From Yoonia rosea (GTDB taxonomy: Bacteria; Pseudomonadota; Alphaproteobacteria; Rhodobacterales; Rhodobacteraceae), in contig NZ_FTPR01000002.1 in the NCBI RefSeq assembly GCF_900156505.1, forward strand, positions 62,001 to 126,000: 64,000 nucleotides of DNA. Reading direction: 5' to 3'. Below, one piece after another: positions 46,068 through 55,773 of this stretch. The notes beneath the pieces were generated by a model. It worked only from the letters and a program-made list of their open reading frames with translations, was not told where the DNA came from and did not search any database. The position numbers and the translations under genes were made by a program. Positions within the stretch are counted from its first letter, which is position 1, and each line of letters opens with the position of its first letter.

Positions 46068-46373
46068 TTAGAGGAAATCGTCGCGACGGGGTGTGAAGGT
46101 GTCGATCAGTTTGCCCGCCTTGGCGCAAATGCAACCGTGGCGTGCATTTGATGGGATGACAAGACTGTCGCCAGGGCCCAGTTCATGCGCGGTGCCGTCA
46201 ACTGTGAAGGTAAAATAACCGCTTTCAACATAAGTGGCCTGCACATGGAGGTGGGCGTGCAGTTTGCCTTCGGCACCTGCGTCGAACTCAAAGGCCACCA
46301 CCATAAGCTGTGGGTTCTCGGCAAGGATCTGGCGGGTCACGCCGGGGTCGGTTGGAACGACGGGATAGGACAT
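46068..46373 (-). CDS. kdgF: KdgF-like cupin, unsaturated uronate linearisation
   Basis: A 101-residue single cupin domain with HAHLHVQATYVESGYFTF (metal-binding His residues), GDSLVIPSNARHGC and the closing DTFTPRRDDFL, a close fit to KdgF. KdgF converts 4,5-unsaturated galacturonate to the linear keto form used by KduI. ATG 46373 follows GAGG with good spacing; ATG 46385 would overlap the TRAP permease stop (ATGA) and is the alternative. Confidence 0.88.
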   Translation of the reverse strand: MSYPVVPTDPGVTRQILAENPQLMVVAFEFDAGAEGKLHAHLHVQATYVESGYFTFTVDGTAHELGPGDSLVIPSNARHGCICAKAGKLIDTFTPRRDDFL

Positions 46374-46381
46374 AGCGGGCC

Positions 46382-47662
46382 TCATCTGAACAGCGCTGGC
46401 AGCCACAGGGACAGCGCGGGAATGTAAGTGACAAGCATCAGGGTAAAGAACGCAGCCCCGTAGAAGGGCCAGATTGTGCGCACCGCATCCCAGACGGGAA
46501 TCCGGCCAACAGCGCAGCCCACGAAGAGGACGGCCCCCACCGGCGGGGTACACAGCCCGATGCCAAGGTTGAGGATCAGGATCACCCCGAAATGGACCGG
46601 GTCAACGCCAAAGGCCGTGGCAACGGGCAGAAAGATCGGCGTCGTGATGACGATCAGCGGTGACATATCCATGAACGTGCCAAGGATGAGCAGGATCAGG
46701 TTCAAAAGCAGCAGGATCACGATCGGATTGTCCGACACGTTCTGCAACAGCGCGACCATCGAAGCAGGCACTTTGGTATAGGCCAGCAGCCAGCCAAAAG
46801 AGGCGGCACATCCGATCACCAAAAGGACCATTGCCGTGGTTCGGACAGCGGCGAATGTGGCCTCTTTGAAGTCGTGCCAGCTCAGACTGCGATAGACAAA
46901 GAACGTCACCAAAAGTGCGTAGACAACCGCGATATTCGACGATTCAGAAGCCGTGAAGATACCGGAACGGACCCCGCCAAAAATGATCGCCACGAGGATC
47001 AGACCCGGTGCTGCCGAGACAAAGAGCGTGCCGATCATGCGAAACCCCTGAAAGGGCTGGACGGGGTAATCCTTGCGCTTTGCAACCCACCATGCGGTCA
47101 GCATCAAGAGAAGCGCCAGCAAGAAGCCCGGAATGATCCCCGCAGTGAACAGGTCGGCAATGGAAATACGCCCGCCTGCGGCAATCGAATAGATGATCAT
47201 ATTGTGTGACGGGGGAAGCAGTAGCGCGATAATCGACGACACAACCGTGATATTGACGGCGTAATCCACGTCATAGCCGCGCTCTTTCATCTGGGGGACC
47301 ATCAGGCCGCCCACCGCGCTGGCATCGGCGGCCGCAGACCCCGACACGCCGCCGAACATGACGGACGAAAGCACATTGACCTGCCCCAGACCGCCGCGGA
47401 GATGCCCGACAAAACCGCTGGCAAGCGCCACCAAGCGCCGTGCGATATCACCACGGACCATCAGATCGCCCGCATAGATGAAAAACGGAATGGCCATCAG
47501 GGCAAAAACTGATACGCCGGAATTCAACCGCTGGAACACCACGACGGGCGGCAGGTCCAGATAGACGATCGTCGCAAAGCTGGAGATCCCGAGGCAGAAC
47601 GCAACAGGCGTGCCAATCAACAGCAGGACAACGAAGGACCCGAAGAGGACATACAGCTCCAT
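46382..47662 (-). CDS. dctM: TRAP transporter large permease (DctM)
   Basis: A 426-residue inner-membrane protein with about twelve helices, starting MELYVLFGSFVVLLLIGTPVAFCLGISS. Family segments include FGGVSGSAAADASAVGGLMVPQM and the C-terminal NLGIGLCTPPVGAVLFVGCAVG. It is the sodium-coupled transport subunit and works with DctP and DctQ below. Likely substrate in this operon is a monomeric uronate. ATG 47662 lies one base after the dctQ stop. Confidence 0.93.
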   Translation of the reverse strand: MELYVLFGSFVVLLLIGTPVAFCLGISSFATIVYLDLPPVVVFQRLNSGVSVFALMAIPFFIYAGDLMVRGDIARRLVALASGFVGHLRGGLGQVNVLSSVMFGGVSGSAAADASAVGGLMVPQMKERGYDVDYAVNITVVSSIIALLLPPSHNMIIYSIAAGGRISIADLFTAGIIPGFLLALLLMLTAWWVAKRKDYPVQPFQGFRMIGTLFVSAAPGLILVAIIFGGVRSGIFTASESSNIAVVYALLVTFFVYRSLSWHDFKEATFAAVRTTAMVLLVIGCAASFGWLLAYTKVPASMVALLQNVSDNPIVILLLLNLILLILGTFMDMSPLIVITTPIFLPVATAFGVDPVHFGVILILNLGIGLCTPPVGAVLFVGCAVGRIPVWDAVRTIWPFYGAAFFTLMLVTYIPALSLWLPALFR

Positions 47663-47663
47663 G

Positions 47664-48185
47664 CTATGCAGGCCCCGGATCGTCGCCGAAACGCGCCGTG
47701 GGCAGGCCCGCCGCACGGCGGAAGACGCGCTCGATAGAAAATAAAACGATCAGAACACCACCGGCGACAATCGGCGCGAAATCGAACGCACCCGATATCC
47801 CCAAGCTTGGCAGCATATTACCTGCTGTGCGCGCAGCCAGTTGCCATCCGTACCAGATCATTCCGGCCCCGAAAGCCGTCACAGCAATATCCGAAATCGA
47901 GAACAGGACCAGCTTGGCGCGCAAAGGGAGCAAATATAGGAGAACGTCAAAGGACAGGTGATAGCCTTCGCGGATACCCACGGCAGCACCCAGAAAGATG
48001 AACCACCCCATGATCATAACAGAGGCGGGTTCGGTCCAGACAATGCTGTCGTTCAGGACATAGCGCCACACCACCTGCGCGGCGATCAGCACGGTCATCA
48101 GAACAAGCCCGATGCCTGCGGCCCACAAGGCAAGCCTGGCAAGATGCCCTGTCCAGACCGCTATTTTTTCCATTGTCCGCTGCAT
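47664..48185 (-). CDS. dctQ: TRAP transporter small permease (DctQ)
   Basis: A 173-residue membrane protein with four helices (from LARLALWAAGIGLVLMTVLIAAQVVWRYVLN) and the DctQ motif WTEPASVMIMGWFIFLGAAVGIREGYHLSFDV. It bridges the TRAP system with DctM. The frame is open to 48401 within dctP, but ATG 48185 follows GGGGA; ATG 48173 is less likely. Confidence 0.9.
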   Translation of the reverse strand: MQRTMEKIAVWTGHLARLALWAAGIGLVLMTVLIAAQVVWRYVLNDSIVWTEPASVMIMGWFIFLGAAVGIREGYHLSFDVLLYLLPLRAKLVLFSISDIAVTAFGAGMIWYGWQLAARTAGNMLPSLGISGAFDFAPIVAGGVLIVLFSIERVFRRAAGLPTARFGDDPGPA

Positions 48186-48203
48186 GATGTTCCCCGTGAA
48201 AAC

Positions 48204-48231
48204 CGGCCCGCCACGTGAAAGCGGCGGGCCG
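48204..48231 (-). terminator. Stem-loop between dctP and dctQ
   Basis: CGGCCCGCC (48204-48212) and GGCGGGCCG (48223-48231) form a perfect 9-bp stem with a 10-base loop in the 55-base gap after dctP. No T-run follows, so it more likely protects the dctP message or lowers permease expression than ends transcription. Confidence 0.8.
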
Positions 48232-48240
48232 ATTGTGCGA

Positions 48241-49221
48241 TTATTGGGTGGCCTGAATATCGGCGACCATTTGCTGCAACACCGGCGAAGTGACATACTT
48301 CTGGTAGACCGGCACCATCGCCTCAATGAACGGCGTCTTGTCGATATCAGCAATGATCTCGACGCCCGCCGCACGCACGCGTGCTTCGGATTCAGCTTCA
48401 CGCGCAGCCCAGAGCTCGCGCATGACCGGGACAGAGTCCTTGGCAGCCTGCCGCACGATCTCTTGATCCTCTGCGCTCAGCCCGTCGAAGGTAGATTTCG
48501 CCATGACAAGGACTTCGGGCACGATCAGGTGCTGGTCGAGCGTATAGTAAGGTGCCACCTCGAAGTGGCCTGAACTGTCATATGACGGCCAGTTGTTCTC
48601 TGCCCCGTCAATCACGCCGGTCTGGATCGAGGAATAGACCTCACCATAAGGCATCGGTGTGGCATTGGCCCCAAGCGCCGAAACCATGTCGACAAACATA
48701 TCCGACTGCATGACTCGGAACTTCATTCCCGCCAGATCTTCGATTGATCTGATCGGGCGCTCGGAATTGTAGAAACTGCGCGATCCGCCATCGTAGAAGG
48801 CCAGACCAACCAGATCGTGATCAGTGAACGCGTCAAGGATCTGCTGGCCGACAGGACCGTCCATGACCGTGTGCATATGCGCGGTCGAACGGAAGATATA
48901 GGGCAGCGACGGGATCTGCGTTTCCTCGATAATGTTGTTGAACGGCCCAAGCGAGACACGATTCATGTCGATTACGCCGAACTGTGTTTGTTCGATTGTG
49001 TCCTTTTCCTCACCCAGTTGGGCAGAGTGGAACACTTCGATGCACAAACGGCCTCCGGTACGCTCCTCCAGAAGCCGCCCCATTTCCGCGACCGCCGCAA
49101 CCGTTGGATACCCGTCAGGATGCGTGTCGGACGACCGCAGTGTCGTCTCGCAGGCGGACGCGATAGAGACGGTCGCGACAGTGGCCAGCAAGGCCGCAGC
49201 GAGTGTCTTGGTGTAAGTCAT
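48241..49221 (-). CDS. dctP: TRAP transporter solute-binding protein (DctP)
   Basis: A 326-residue periplasmic protein with a signal peptide ([23 protein letters not shown]). DctP landmarks are [39 protein letters not shown] and [44 protein letters not shown], containing the conserved Arg that pairs with a ligand carboxylate. Galacturonate or glucuronate is the expected ligand from context. GGGAGG precedes the ATG. Confidence 0.93.
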   Translation of the reverse strand: MTYTKTLAAALLATVATVSIASACETTLRSSDTHPDGYPTVAAVAEMGRLLEERTGGRLCIEVFHSAQLGEEKDTIEQTQFGVIDMNRVSLGPFNNIIEETQIPSLPYIFRSTAHMHTVMDGPVGQQILDAFTDHDLVGLAFYDGGSRSFYNSERPIRSIEDLAGMKFRVMQSDMFVDMVSALGANATPMPYGEVYSSIQTGVIDGAENNWPSYDSSGHFEVAPYYTLDQHLIVPEVLVMAKSTFDGLSAEDQEIVRQAAKDSVPVMRELWAAREAESEARVRAAGVEIIADIDKTPFIEAMVPVYQKYVTSPVLQQMVADIQATQ

Positions 49222-49244
49222 TTTTTCCTCCCAGAAAATGCTCG

Positions 49245-50651
49245 TCAGAGCTTGTAGGCCTGTTTTGCAAGCCGGTAGCTGAGGTCATACGCAACCTCGG
49301 GCGCTTCATCCCTGCCCAACCGGCCAGTGGCGACCAGTGTGGCAAGAAACGAACAATCAACCCTGCGCGCCACATCGTGCCGCGCGGGAATTGAACAAAA
49401 GGCGCGGGTGTCATCATTGAACCCGACTGTGTTGTAAAAACCGGCCGTTTCCGTCGCCATTTCACGGAACCGCATCATCCCCTCATAGCTGTCATGAAAC
49501 CACCACGGCGGGCCCAGACGCAGCGCGGGATAGACACCCGCCAAAGGGGCCAGTTCGCGGGCATAGGATGTCTCATCCAGCGTGAACAGAATGATGGTCA
49601 AGCTGGCCTCTCCGCCAACCGCATTCAGAAGCGGGCGGAGGGCTGTGACATAATCGGTCCGCATGGGAATATCGTATCCCTTGTCGCGGCCAAAGCGCGC
49701 CATCACGCCCGCTGCATGGTTGCGGACTGCGCCCGGATGGATTTGTAGAACCAACCCGTCGTCCAGCGACATACGCGCCATTTCGGTCAGCATGTGACCG
49801 CGAAAGCGGTCGGCCTCTTCGGCGCTGCATTTGCCCCGCAAAGCCCGATCAAACAAATGCGCCGCTTCATCCTGCGGCAGGTCTTCGGTGCGCGCGCTTG
49901 CATGACCGTGATCTGAAGAGGTCGCGCCAAACTGCTTGAAATAGGCGCGGCGATTGCGGTGTGCCGCCAGATAGCCCGCCCAGGTGGTTGCGTCCTCACC
50001 CGCCATGTCCCCCATCTTTGCGACGTTGTCCGCAAACCCGTCGAATTCCGGATCAATGACGGAATCGGGACGATAGGCCGTCACGACGTTGCCGCTCCAC
50101 CCGCTGTCGCGGATCATCTTGTGCCACTTCAGATCATCAATGGCGCTCTCGGTCGTCGAGATCGCCTCGATGTTGAATCTCTCAAACAGGGCGCGCGGCC
50201 GAAATGCGTCCTGTTTCAGACAGGCATCAATATGATCATAGATCGCGTTCGCCGACCCTGCCGACAGGCGCTCTGTCACGCCGAACACCTCTTGTAGCGC
50301 GTGATCGATCCAGATGCGCGACGGTGTACCGCGGAACAGATGATAGTTGCTGGCAAACAGCGACCAGATTTTGCGCGGGTCCTGTTCCGTCGGCCCGCCG
50401 TCAACGCGGGGTACACCGAGGTCTTCCAGGGCGATACCCTGACTATGCAGCATCCTGAAAACATAATGATCAGGCGTGACAAACAGTTTAGCAGGGTCAG
50501 GAAACGCGTCGTTTTCGGCATACCAGCGCGGATCGGTATGGCCGTGCGGACTGATGATCGGCAGGTCCTTGACCCCTTCGTACAGTTCACGGGCCAGCCC
50601 ACGAACCACCGGATCCGTCGGAAATAAACGATTCTCGTCAAGTAAAGCCAT
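49245..50651 (-). CDS. uxaC: Uronate isomerase
   Basis: A 468-residue amidohydrolase-fold enzyme that isomerises glucuronate to fructuronate and galacturonate to tagaturonate. Signatures are [18 protein letters not shown] near residues 33-50 and the later [15 protein letters not shown] and GFNDDTRAF segments. First gene of the minus-strand pectin operon, divergent from the GntR gene. ATG 50651 is preceded in frame by a TTG; the ATG is taken as start. Confidence 0.95.
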   Translation of the reverse strand: MALLDENRLFPTDPVVRGLARELYEGVKDLPIISPHGHTDPRWYAENDAFPDPAKLFVTPDHYVFRMLHSQGIALEDLGVPRVDGGPTEQDPRKIWSLFASNYHLFRGTPSRIWIDHALQEVFGVTERLSAGSANAIYDHIDACLKQDAFRPRALFERFNIEAISTTESAIDDLKWHKMIRDSGWSGNVVTAYRPDSVIDPEFDGFADNVAKMGDMAGEDATTWAGYLAAHRNRRAYFKQFGATSSDHGHASARTEDLPQDEAAHLFDRALRGKCSAEEADRFRGHMLTEMARMSLDDGLVLQIHPGAVRNHAAGVMARFGRDKGYDIPMRTDYVTALRPLLNAVGGEASLTIILFTLDETSYARELAPLAGVYPALRLGPPWWFHDSYEGMMRFREMATETAGFYNTVGFNDDTRAFCSIPARHDVARRVDCSFLATLVATGRLGRDEAPEVAYDLSYRLAKQAYKL

Positions 50652-50691
50652 CAATCCCCCCGGCCGTCGGACATGCTTTTGGTCCGTCGTT

Positions 50692-50741
50692 AACTAGTAT
50701 CCTAGTTGGCGCCAAAATTCCTGTCAACTAATATCCTAGTT
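50692..50741. promoter_or_regulatory. Twin operator-like repeats between uxaC and the GntR gene
   Basis: Two near-identical palindromic sites: AACTAG-TATC-CTAGTT at 50692-50707 (perfect arms) and AACTAA-TATC-CTAGTT at 50726-50741 (one mismatch), centres 34 bases apart, both followed by G. They lie between divergent genes and look like sites for the adjacent FCD-type GntR regulator. Binding is inferred, not shown. Confidence 0.7.
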
Positions 50742-50799
50742 GCATATTGGAAGTTTCTGCAGGATACTGGGACAAAGCCTGCCGAATGGAGAGACGGCC

Positions 50800-51531
50800 A
50801 TGACAATGAACGGTCCAATTCTACCGGGGACGATGGACATTTCCTTGCCTTTGATCAGACAGCAGCCACAACCCACTGTTGCAGATCAGGTATTCGACAC
50901 GCTCCAGCAACGCATCCTGACACTGGAGTTACCCCCGCAAACCAAGATTTCCGAAACCGAAGTCTCAAGGTTGATGGGGGTTTCGCGTCAACCCGTTCGG
51001 GAAGCTTTCAAACGGCTGGCCAAACTGGGGTTTCTGCAAATTCGCCCGCAAAGCGGCACAACCGTCAGCCTGATCTCGGAAGAAGCTGTGCTGCGCGCGC
51101 AATTCATCCGTACAGCACTTGAGGTCAAGACCTGCCGCAAAGCATGTGAGACAGCAACGGCCCAGGCCCTCGCCCCCTTGCATAGTCTGATCGCCCGCCA
51201 AAAAGACGCCTTCGCGGCAAAAGACCGCGACATGTTTCACGCGCTGGACGAGGAATTCCACATCGCCATCTGTGAATTGGCCGGTGTCCGCTTCGTTTGG
51301 GATCTGATCCATGAAAGCAAGGCGCATATGGATCGCATTCGCATGTTGTCACTGAACACAACATCCCAGCAACTAGCGCTTCAGGAACATATTGCGATTC
51401 TGGATGCCATCGCTGCGGGGAATGCGGATGCAGCCGAAGCCGCGATGACAGAACACCTGTCGCGCATTGTCGTCCTGATCGACGAGGTCAAGAAACAGCA
51501 ACATAGCTTCTTTCAGGAAACTGACACGTGA
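50800..51531 (+). CDS. GntR-family (FCD/FadR subfamily) transcriptional regulator
   Basis: A 243-residue regulator with an N-terminal winged helix (VADQVFDTLQQRILTLELPPQTKISETEVSRLMGVSRQPVREAFKRL, about 30-75) and a C-terminal FCD helical domain with DEEFHIAICELAG and EHIAILDAIAAGN, containing His/Asp residues typical of ligand or metal binding. Probable local repressor of the pectin genes, responding to a uronate or KDG-type metabolite. GGAGAG lies before ATG 50800. It overlaps kdgK by four bases. Confidence 0.9.
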   Translation: MTMNGPILPGTMDISLPLIRQQPQPTVADQVFDTLQQRILTLELPPQTKISETEVSRLMGVSRQPVREAFKRLAKLGFLQIRPQSGTTVSLISEEAVLRAQFIRTALEVKTCRKACETATAQALAPLHSLIARQKDAFAAKDRDMFHALDEEFHIAICELAGVRFVWDLIHESKAHMDRIRMLSLNTTSQQLALQEHIAILDAIAAGNADAAEAAMTEHLSRIVVLIDEVKKQQHSFFQETDT

Positions 51532-52427
51532 CACGCACCGTCTGCATCGGTGAGTGCATGATCGAAATGGCCCCCACCGATATCACCGGCCAGTTCCAGA
51601 TGGGATTTGCGGGCGATACGATGAACACCGCTTGGTACCTGCGCGGCTTGCTCGGCGCGGAGCATCAGGTGGATTACTTTACGGCCTTGGGGGGCGATTC
51701 TGCATCCCGACAAATGCTGGCCTTCCTGCGCGCCGCAGGGCTTGGCGTTGACCATATCGTGCAGCGCGATGACCGCAGTGTCGGTCTTTACGTCATTCAG
51801 CTGGACAACGGTGAACGCAGTTTCAGCTACTGGCGCGGACAAAGTGCTGCGCGCACGCTGGCGCAGGACAAGACAGTGTTGGAAGCCGTCCTCAAAGATG
51901 CCGATTACGCCTATTTTTCTGGAATAACCCTCGCGATCCTCCCGCCCGAAGACCGCGCACGCTTGCGGGACGCCCTCGTCGCGCTGCGTGCGCAGGGCGG
52001 TCAGATCGTTTTCGACCCCAATCTGCGACCCGCGCTTTGGTCCGATCCGCAAGAGATGCGCGATGAAATCATGGCGACTGCTGCGATCAGCACGATCGTC
52101 CTGCCATCGCATGAAGACGAAGCAACCTGGTTCGAAGACGGCGATCCCGAAGCAACCGCAATGCGCTATGCCACCGCAGGCGCGCCGACGGTTATCGTCA
52201 AGAACGGTGCGGACGCGATGTTCACCTATGACTGCGGCCAAATGGCGTGGCATGACCCTGCTACCGTGAAATCCGTAGTCGACACGACAGCCGCCGGTGA
52301 CAGTTTCAACGCAGGCTTTCTGGCATCGGTCATCGGTGGTGAACCACTCTCCGAGGCCGTCAGCAGTGGCGCGCAGCTGGCATCAAAGGTTATCCAGTCA
52401 CGCGGTGCGCTGGTCGAGATGTCGTAA
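51528..52427 (+). CDS. kdgK: 2-dehydro-3-deoxygluconate kinase (PfkB family)
   Basis: A 299-residue sugar kinase beginning VCIGECMIEMAP with the substrate-binding GDTMNTAWYLRGLL region and the PfkB C-terminal signature DTTAAGDSFNAGFLA containing the catalytic Asp. It phosphorylates KDG to KDPG for the Entner-Doudoroff route. The GTG start lies in the GntR stop (GTGA), consistent with shared control. KDPG aldolase is not in the window. Confidence 0.93.
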   Translation: MTRTVCIGECMIEMAPTDITGQFQMGFAGDTMNTAWYLRGLLGAEHQVDYFTALGGDSASRQMLAFLRAAGLGVDHIVQRDDRSVGLYVIQLDNGERSFSYWRGQSAARTLAQDKTVLEAVLKDADYAYFSGITLAILPPEDRARLRDALVALRAQGGQIVFDPNLRPALWSDPQEMRDEIMATAAISTIVLPSHEDEATWFEDGDPEATAMRYATAGAPTVIVKNGADAMFTYDCGQMAWHDPATVKSVVDTTAAGDSFNAGFLASVIGGEPLSEAVSSGAQLASKVIQSRGALVEMS

Positions 52428-52470
52428 GTATCATCTCTGGCCATTGATCCGCAAAGTTAGCGGCGTCCGG

Positions 52471-52641
52471 TCAACTCGCGCCACTAGTGTCGAGGAACGC
52501 CTCGACAGATGTGCGGCATTCCGCAGTTGTGCAGCAATCGCTTGGTCCTGCGGCCTTGCTCAGCACGACACCATTGGAAATCAGGTCATCTGGTGCAAGA
52601 TCACCCTGCGGGGCATTTAGCGATCCACGCGCGCTGCTCAT
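52471..52641 (-). CDS. Possible small protein
   Basis: A 56-residue frame starting MSSARGSLNAPQGDLAPDDL and containing a Cys pair (SDCC) and a further Cys near the end, with AAGGTGGT ahead of the ATG. No family recognised. It lies alone in the 334-base gap between kdgK and the cyclase-like gene, and the frame stays open upstream to 52743. Expression is uncertain. Confidence 0.35.
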   Translation of the reverse strand: MSSARGSLNAPQGDLAPDDLISNGVVLSKAAGPSDCCTTAECRTSVEAFLDTSGAS

Positions 52642-52761
52642 GTCACCACCTTGGCAGAACCTTTTTCCAGAGCGGCCAAGGTGATCGCCCAGCGGTTGTA
52701 AGCGGGTCCGTATGCATTCGGCACTTGGAAGCGGCAAAAACACGCATATAGTGGCAACCGC

Positions 52762-55700
52762 ATGAGAACAGATAACGCGATCAGCGCTCCCACATCACAG
52801 ACATCTGGCCACGCACAAGGTGAGCGCAGGCAGATTACAGCTGTTTTCATGGATATCGTCGGCTTCAGCAGCATCGCCAGCAAAGCCGACCCCGAAGATC
52901 TCGAACATTGGCTCGAAGAATTCTACGGTCAGGCACGCCGCATCGTCGAGGCGCAGGGCGGCGAAGTCACCGAGTATCTGGGGGACGGGGTTGTCGCGCT
53001 TTTTGGTCTCGCCCGCGCAGATGAACTCGCGGCATCAAAGGCCGTCAGTGCCGCGATGACCGCGCTAGATGAGATCAACGCCGGCGCAAGCCAGGGCATC
53101 ACGATCCAGCTGCGTATCGGGGTCGCGACAGGTGACGCCGCTGTGCGCATCGACAGAGGGCGTGAAAACCTGCCGCGGGCGACCGGCATGGTCACCACAC
53201 TTGCGCGGCGCATCCAGCAAAAGGCCACACCCGGCACCGTGTTGATTTCGGCCAGCACCAAGGCCCTGCTGCGCGGCAGCATCGCCACCAAAGAGATCAG
53301 CAACCAGACCTTGAAAGGCTTTGCCGAAGCTCAATCCCTATTTCACCCGCTTGCAAACCAAACGCAGACGGTCACGTCGTCGCAGCCCTTTATCGGGCGC
53401 AAAGACGTTCTGACGCAGATCAGTCGGAGCAGCGATCCCGTGCTGGTGCTGGGGCAGGCCGGAATTGGCAAGTCCGCCTTGGCACGACATCTTGCACAAA
53501 ACGCCGCGGCCGCGACAACCTTTGCCGCCGATGGCGTCAAAACACCCCGCAGCTATCAACCTTTCGAGGAGTGGCTCTTGAATCAAACCGGCAGCACCCT
53601 GCCAGATTTTGAAGACATCGCGGCGGCTTTCCCGACTTTGGCACATGAGACCCAACGCGCGCTTGCGCTCGTTTTGGGATTGCCAGAGGGCCAGAGCCTC
53701 TTGATTGATCGCAGCAATGTCGCGCTCAAGGCGCTAATTGAAGACAGTCTCTGGCAAGCGATCTGTGCGGCGCAGCCTGCGGGGCTGCTTGTTTTTGAAG
53801 ACCTGCATTGGCTGGACAACGCCAGCTTTGGCGTCCTGCGATATATTCTCGAAAACGCAAGCACTGATGATCATCAAATCCTGATGACAAGCCGCGACGA
53901 CAGCAAGATCGACAAGCACCTCGATACGTCGCGGATCACAGTGATCCCCCTCGCGCCATTCTCCGACGCCGAGGCGGCTGATCTACTTGATGCGGTTGCA
54001 GATACACCACCCTCGCCCGACCAAAAGGCCTTTGTGATTTCACAATCCGCAGGGATCCCTTTGTTCATCGAGCATTTGTCCAAGCGGAACGCTGTCGACG
54101 ACAACGTATCGGCAGATGTTCCGGGGTCGTTGAAAGATCTGTTGGCGGATCAGATTGATGCGACAGGACCGACCAAAGCCGTGTTGCAGTGTGCAGCGGT
54201 CATCGGACAAAGCTTTTCCCTCGACGCGCTTGAGGCCATCGCATCAGATCACGCACCCCTTGATGTACATCTGGAAGAGGCCTGCAGAAAAGGTGTGCTC
54301 AAAAAGCTTGATGTCGCCAAATGGGGGTTTGCGCATGCCCTCTTGCATCAGGCGGCCTATGACAGCCTCTTGCGGAACAAGCGCATCGCCTATCACGCCA
54401 AGATTGCAGCACATCTCAAGCAAGACCATGTCGACGCAGTAATGCGCAATCCAGCCCTGCTGACGACCCATCTCAGCCGCGCCGAACAACATATTCCGGC
54501 GATCGAGAATTATCTTTCGGTCAGCCGCTGGGCACTGTCACAAGGGGCCTTTGACGATGCCGAAGCCCATGTTTTGGCCGCCATTGCACTTTGCAAGAAA
54601 GCACCGGCAAAGGTCGACGTCCGCACGCTCGAAATCGCCTGCTATTCCGCGCTGGGGTCAATCCGGATGCAAACGCAGGGTTTTACCGCTGACTCGGCAA
54701 AGGCAGCCTTTGAAACCGTGGCAAAGTTGGCAAGCGGCAAGGATGCACATTCCTCTGCAAACGGTCCCGCCCTTTACGGCAGCTTTACCCATGCCATTGT
54801 GTCGGGCGACAAAAAGGCCGCCACGCGGTTCGCCGATATGCTGCGGAGCGCCGCGCACATCGTGCCGTCTGACGGCCCTGATAACGAAATGCGGCTGGCC
54901 TCTTTGAATACAGACGCCGCCTTGCAATTCTATACCGGTGATTTTACGAAGGTATCGTCTACAGTCAGATCGCTGCGCAGGCATTATGATATCACCGCCC
55001 ATGGCGCGATGATCGCCAGCTATGGTGCAGACACGTTCGCCGCAGCGCAGATGTTTGACTGTGTGACACGCGCCATTTGCGGGCAAACGCATCTGATCAC
55101 GGAAATGATCATGGAAACGGATGCGCACCAACGGCAGTTGAATATACCGGTGATGCAACCCTGGGCCCAGATTTGGGGGGCGGTGTCATTATTCTACGCA
55201 GGCCAGCGGGACGCGGCCACGGACCGCGTGCGACGCGGGATCGCCACCGCTGCCAAACAGGGCGCGTGCTTCTGGCAGATCACAGGGACTGCGTGGTTGC
55301 ACGTTATGCAACCTTCGGAAAGCGCCAGCGCAGAAGGCCTTGCGCGGTTCGCGCGAACGATTAGCACCTATGAAAGGATGGGCGCACATATCGGGCTCCC
55401 TTATTTCCGGGCGCATTTCGCACTGGCACAGGCCGAGCATGGCGATATCGCCGCCGCCTATGAAAGCGCCTTGCAGGCCGTGCGCGAGAACCAGACTGAC
55501 GGCCTGCATAGCTGGTATCCAGAGGTTCTCCGGCTGCATGCTCTTGTGTGTGATATCGAAGGTGGCACAGCCGGTGCCGCACGTTTTCGCCAAGAGGCCG
55601 CGGCCATAGCGGGCAAACAAGGTGCAACACTTTGGTTGCTGCGCACACGGGTCGACCAACTGTGCGCGGGCGAAATAGACGCCACAGTTCTGGCAGAGAC

Positions 55701-55773
55701 GGTTGGCCAGCTTCCCCGGCGCGCGGCGCCTCCCGAAAAACAGGCAGCACTTGCGCTGTTGTCGCAGGCATGA
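52762..55773 (+). CDS. Cyclase-homology domain, ATPase and helical-repeat regulator
   Basis: A 1003-residue soluble protein in three parts. Residues 20-195 form a class III nucleotide cyclase homology domain with metal Asp31 (VFMDIVGFS) and Asp75 (EYLGDGVVALFG). The usual substrate-choosing Lys (KTIGD) is not present, and the position of the catalytic Asn appears to be Thr145/146 while Arg150 remains, so activity is doubtful. Residues 205-480 form a STAND/AAA-like ATPase (Walker A GQAGIGKSAL 231-240; Walker B LLVFEDLHWLD 342-352). The rest is TPR-like. It overlaps the Crp-family gene (ATGA). Confidence 0.88.
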   Translation: MRTDNAISAPTSQTSGHAQGERRQITAVFMDIVGFSSIASKADPEDLEHWLEEFYGQARRIVEAQGGEVTEYLGDGVVALFGLARADELAASKAVSAAMTALDEINAGASQGITIQLRIGVATGDAAVRIDRGRENLPRATGMVTTLARRIQQKATPGTVLISASTKALLRGSIATKEISNQTLKGFAEAQSLFHPLANQTQTVTSSQPFIGRKDVLTQISRSSDPVLVLGQAGIGKSALARHLAQNAAAATTFAADGVKTPRSYQPFEEWLLNQTGSTLPDFEDIAAAFPTLAHETQRALALVLGLPEGQSLLIDRSNVALKALIEDSLWQAICAAQPAGLLVFEDLHWLDNASFGVLRYILENASTDDHQILMTSRDDSKIDKHLDTSRITVIPLAPFSDAEAADLLDAVADTPPSPDQKAFVISQSAGIPLFIEHLSKRNAVDDNVSADVPGSLKDLLADQIDATGPTKAVLQCAAVIGQSFSLDALEAIASDHAPLDVHLEEACRKGVLKKLDVAKWGFAHALLHQAAYDSLLRNKRIAYHAKIAAHLKQDHVDAVMRNPALLTTHLSRAEQHIPAIENYLSVSRWALSQGAFDDAEAHVLAAIALCKKAPAKVDVRTLEIACYSALGSIRMQTQGFTADSAKAAFETVAKLASGKDAHSSANGPALYGSFTHAIVSGDKKAATRFADMLRSAAHIVPSDGPDNEMRLASLNTDAALQFYTGDFTKVSSTVRSLRRHYDITAHGAMIASYGADTFAAAQMFDCVTRAICGQTHLITEMIMETDAHQRQLNIPVMQPWAQIWGAVSLFYAGQRDAATDRVRRGIATAAKQGACFWQITGTAWLHVMQPSESASAEGLARFARTISTYERMGAHIGLPYFRAHFALAQAEHGDIAAAYESALQAVRENQTDGLHSWYPEVLRLHALVCDIEGGTAGAARFRQEAAAIAGKQGATLWLLRTRVDQLCAGEIDATVLAETVGQLPRRAAPPEKQAALALLSQA

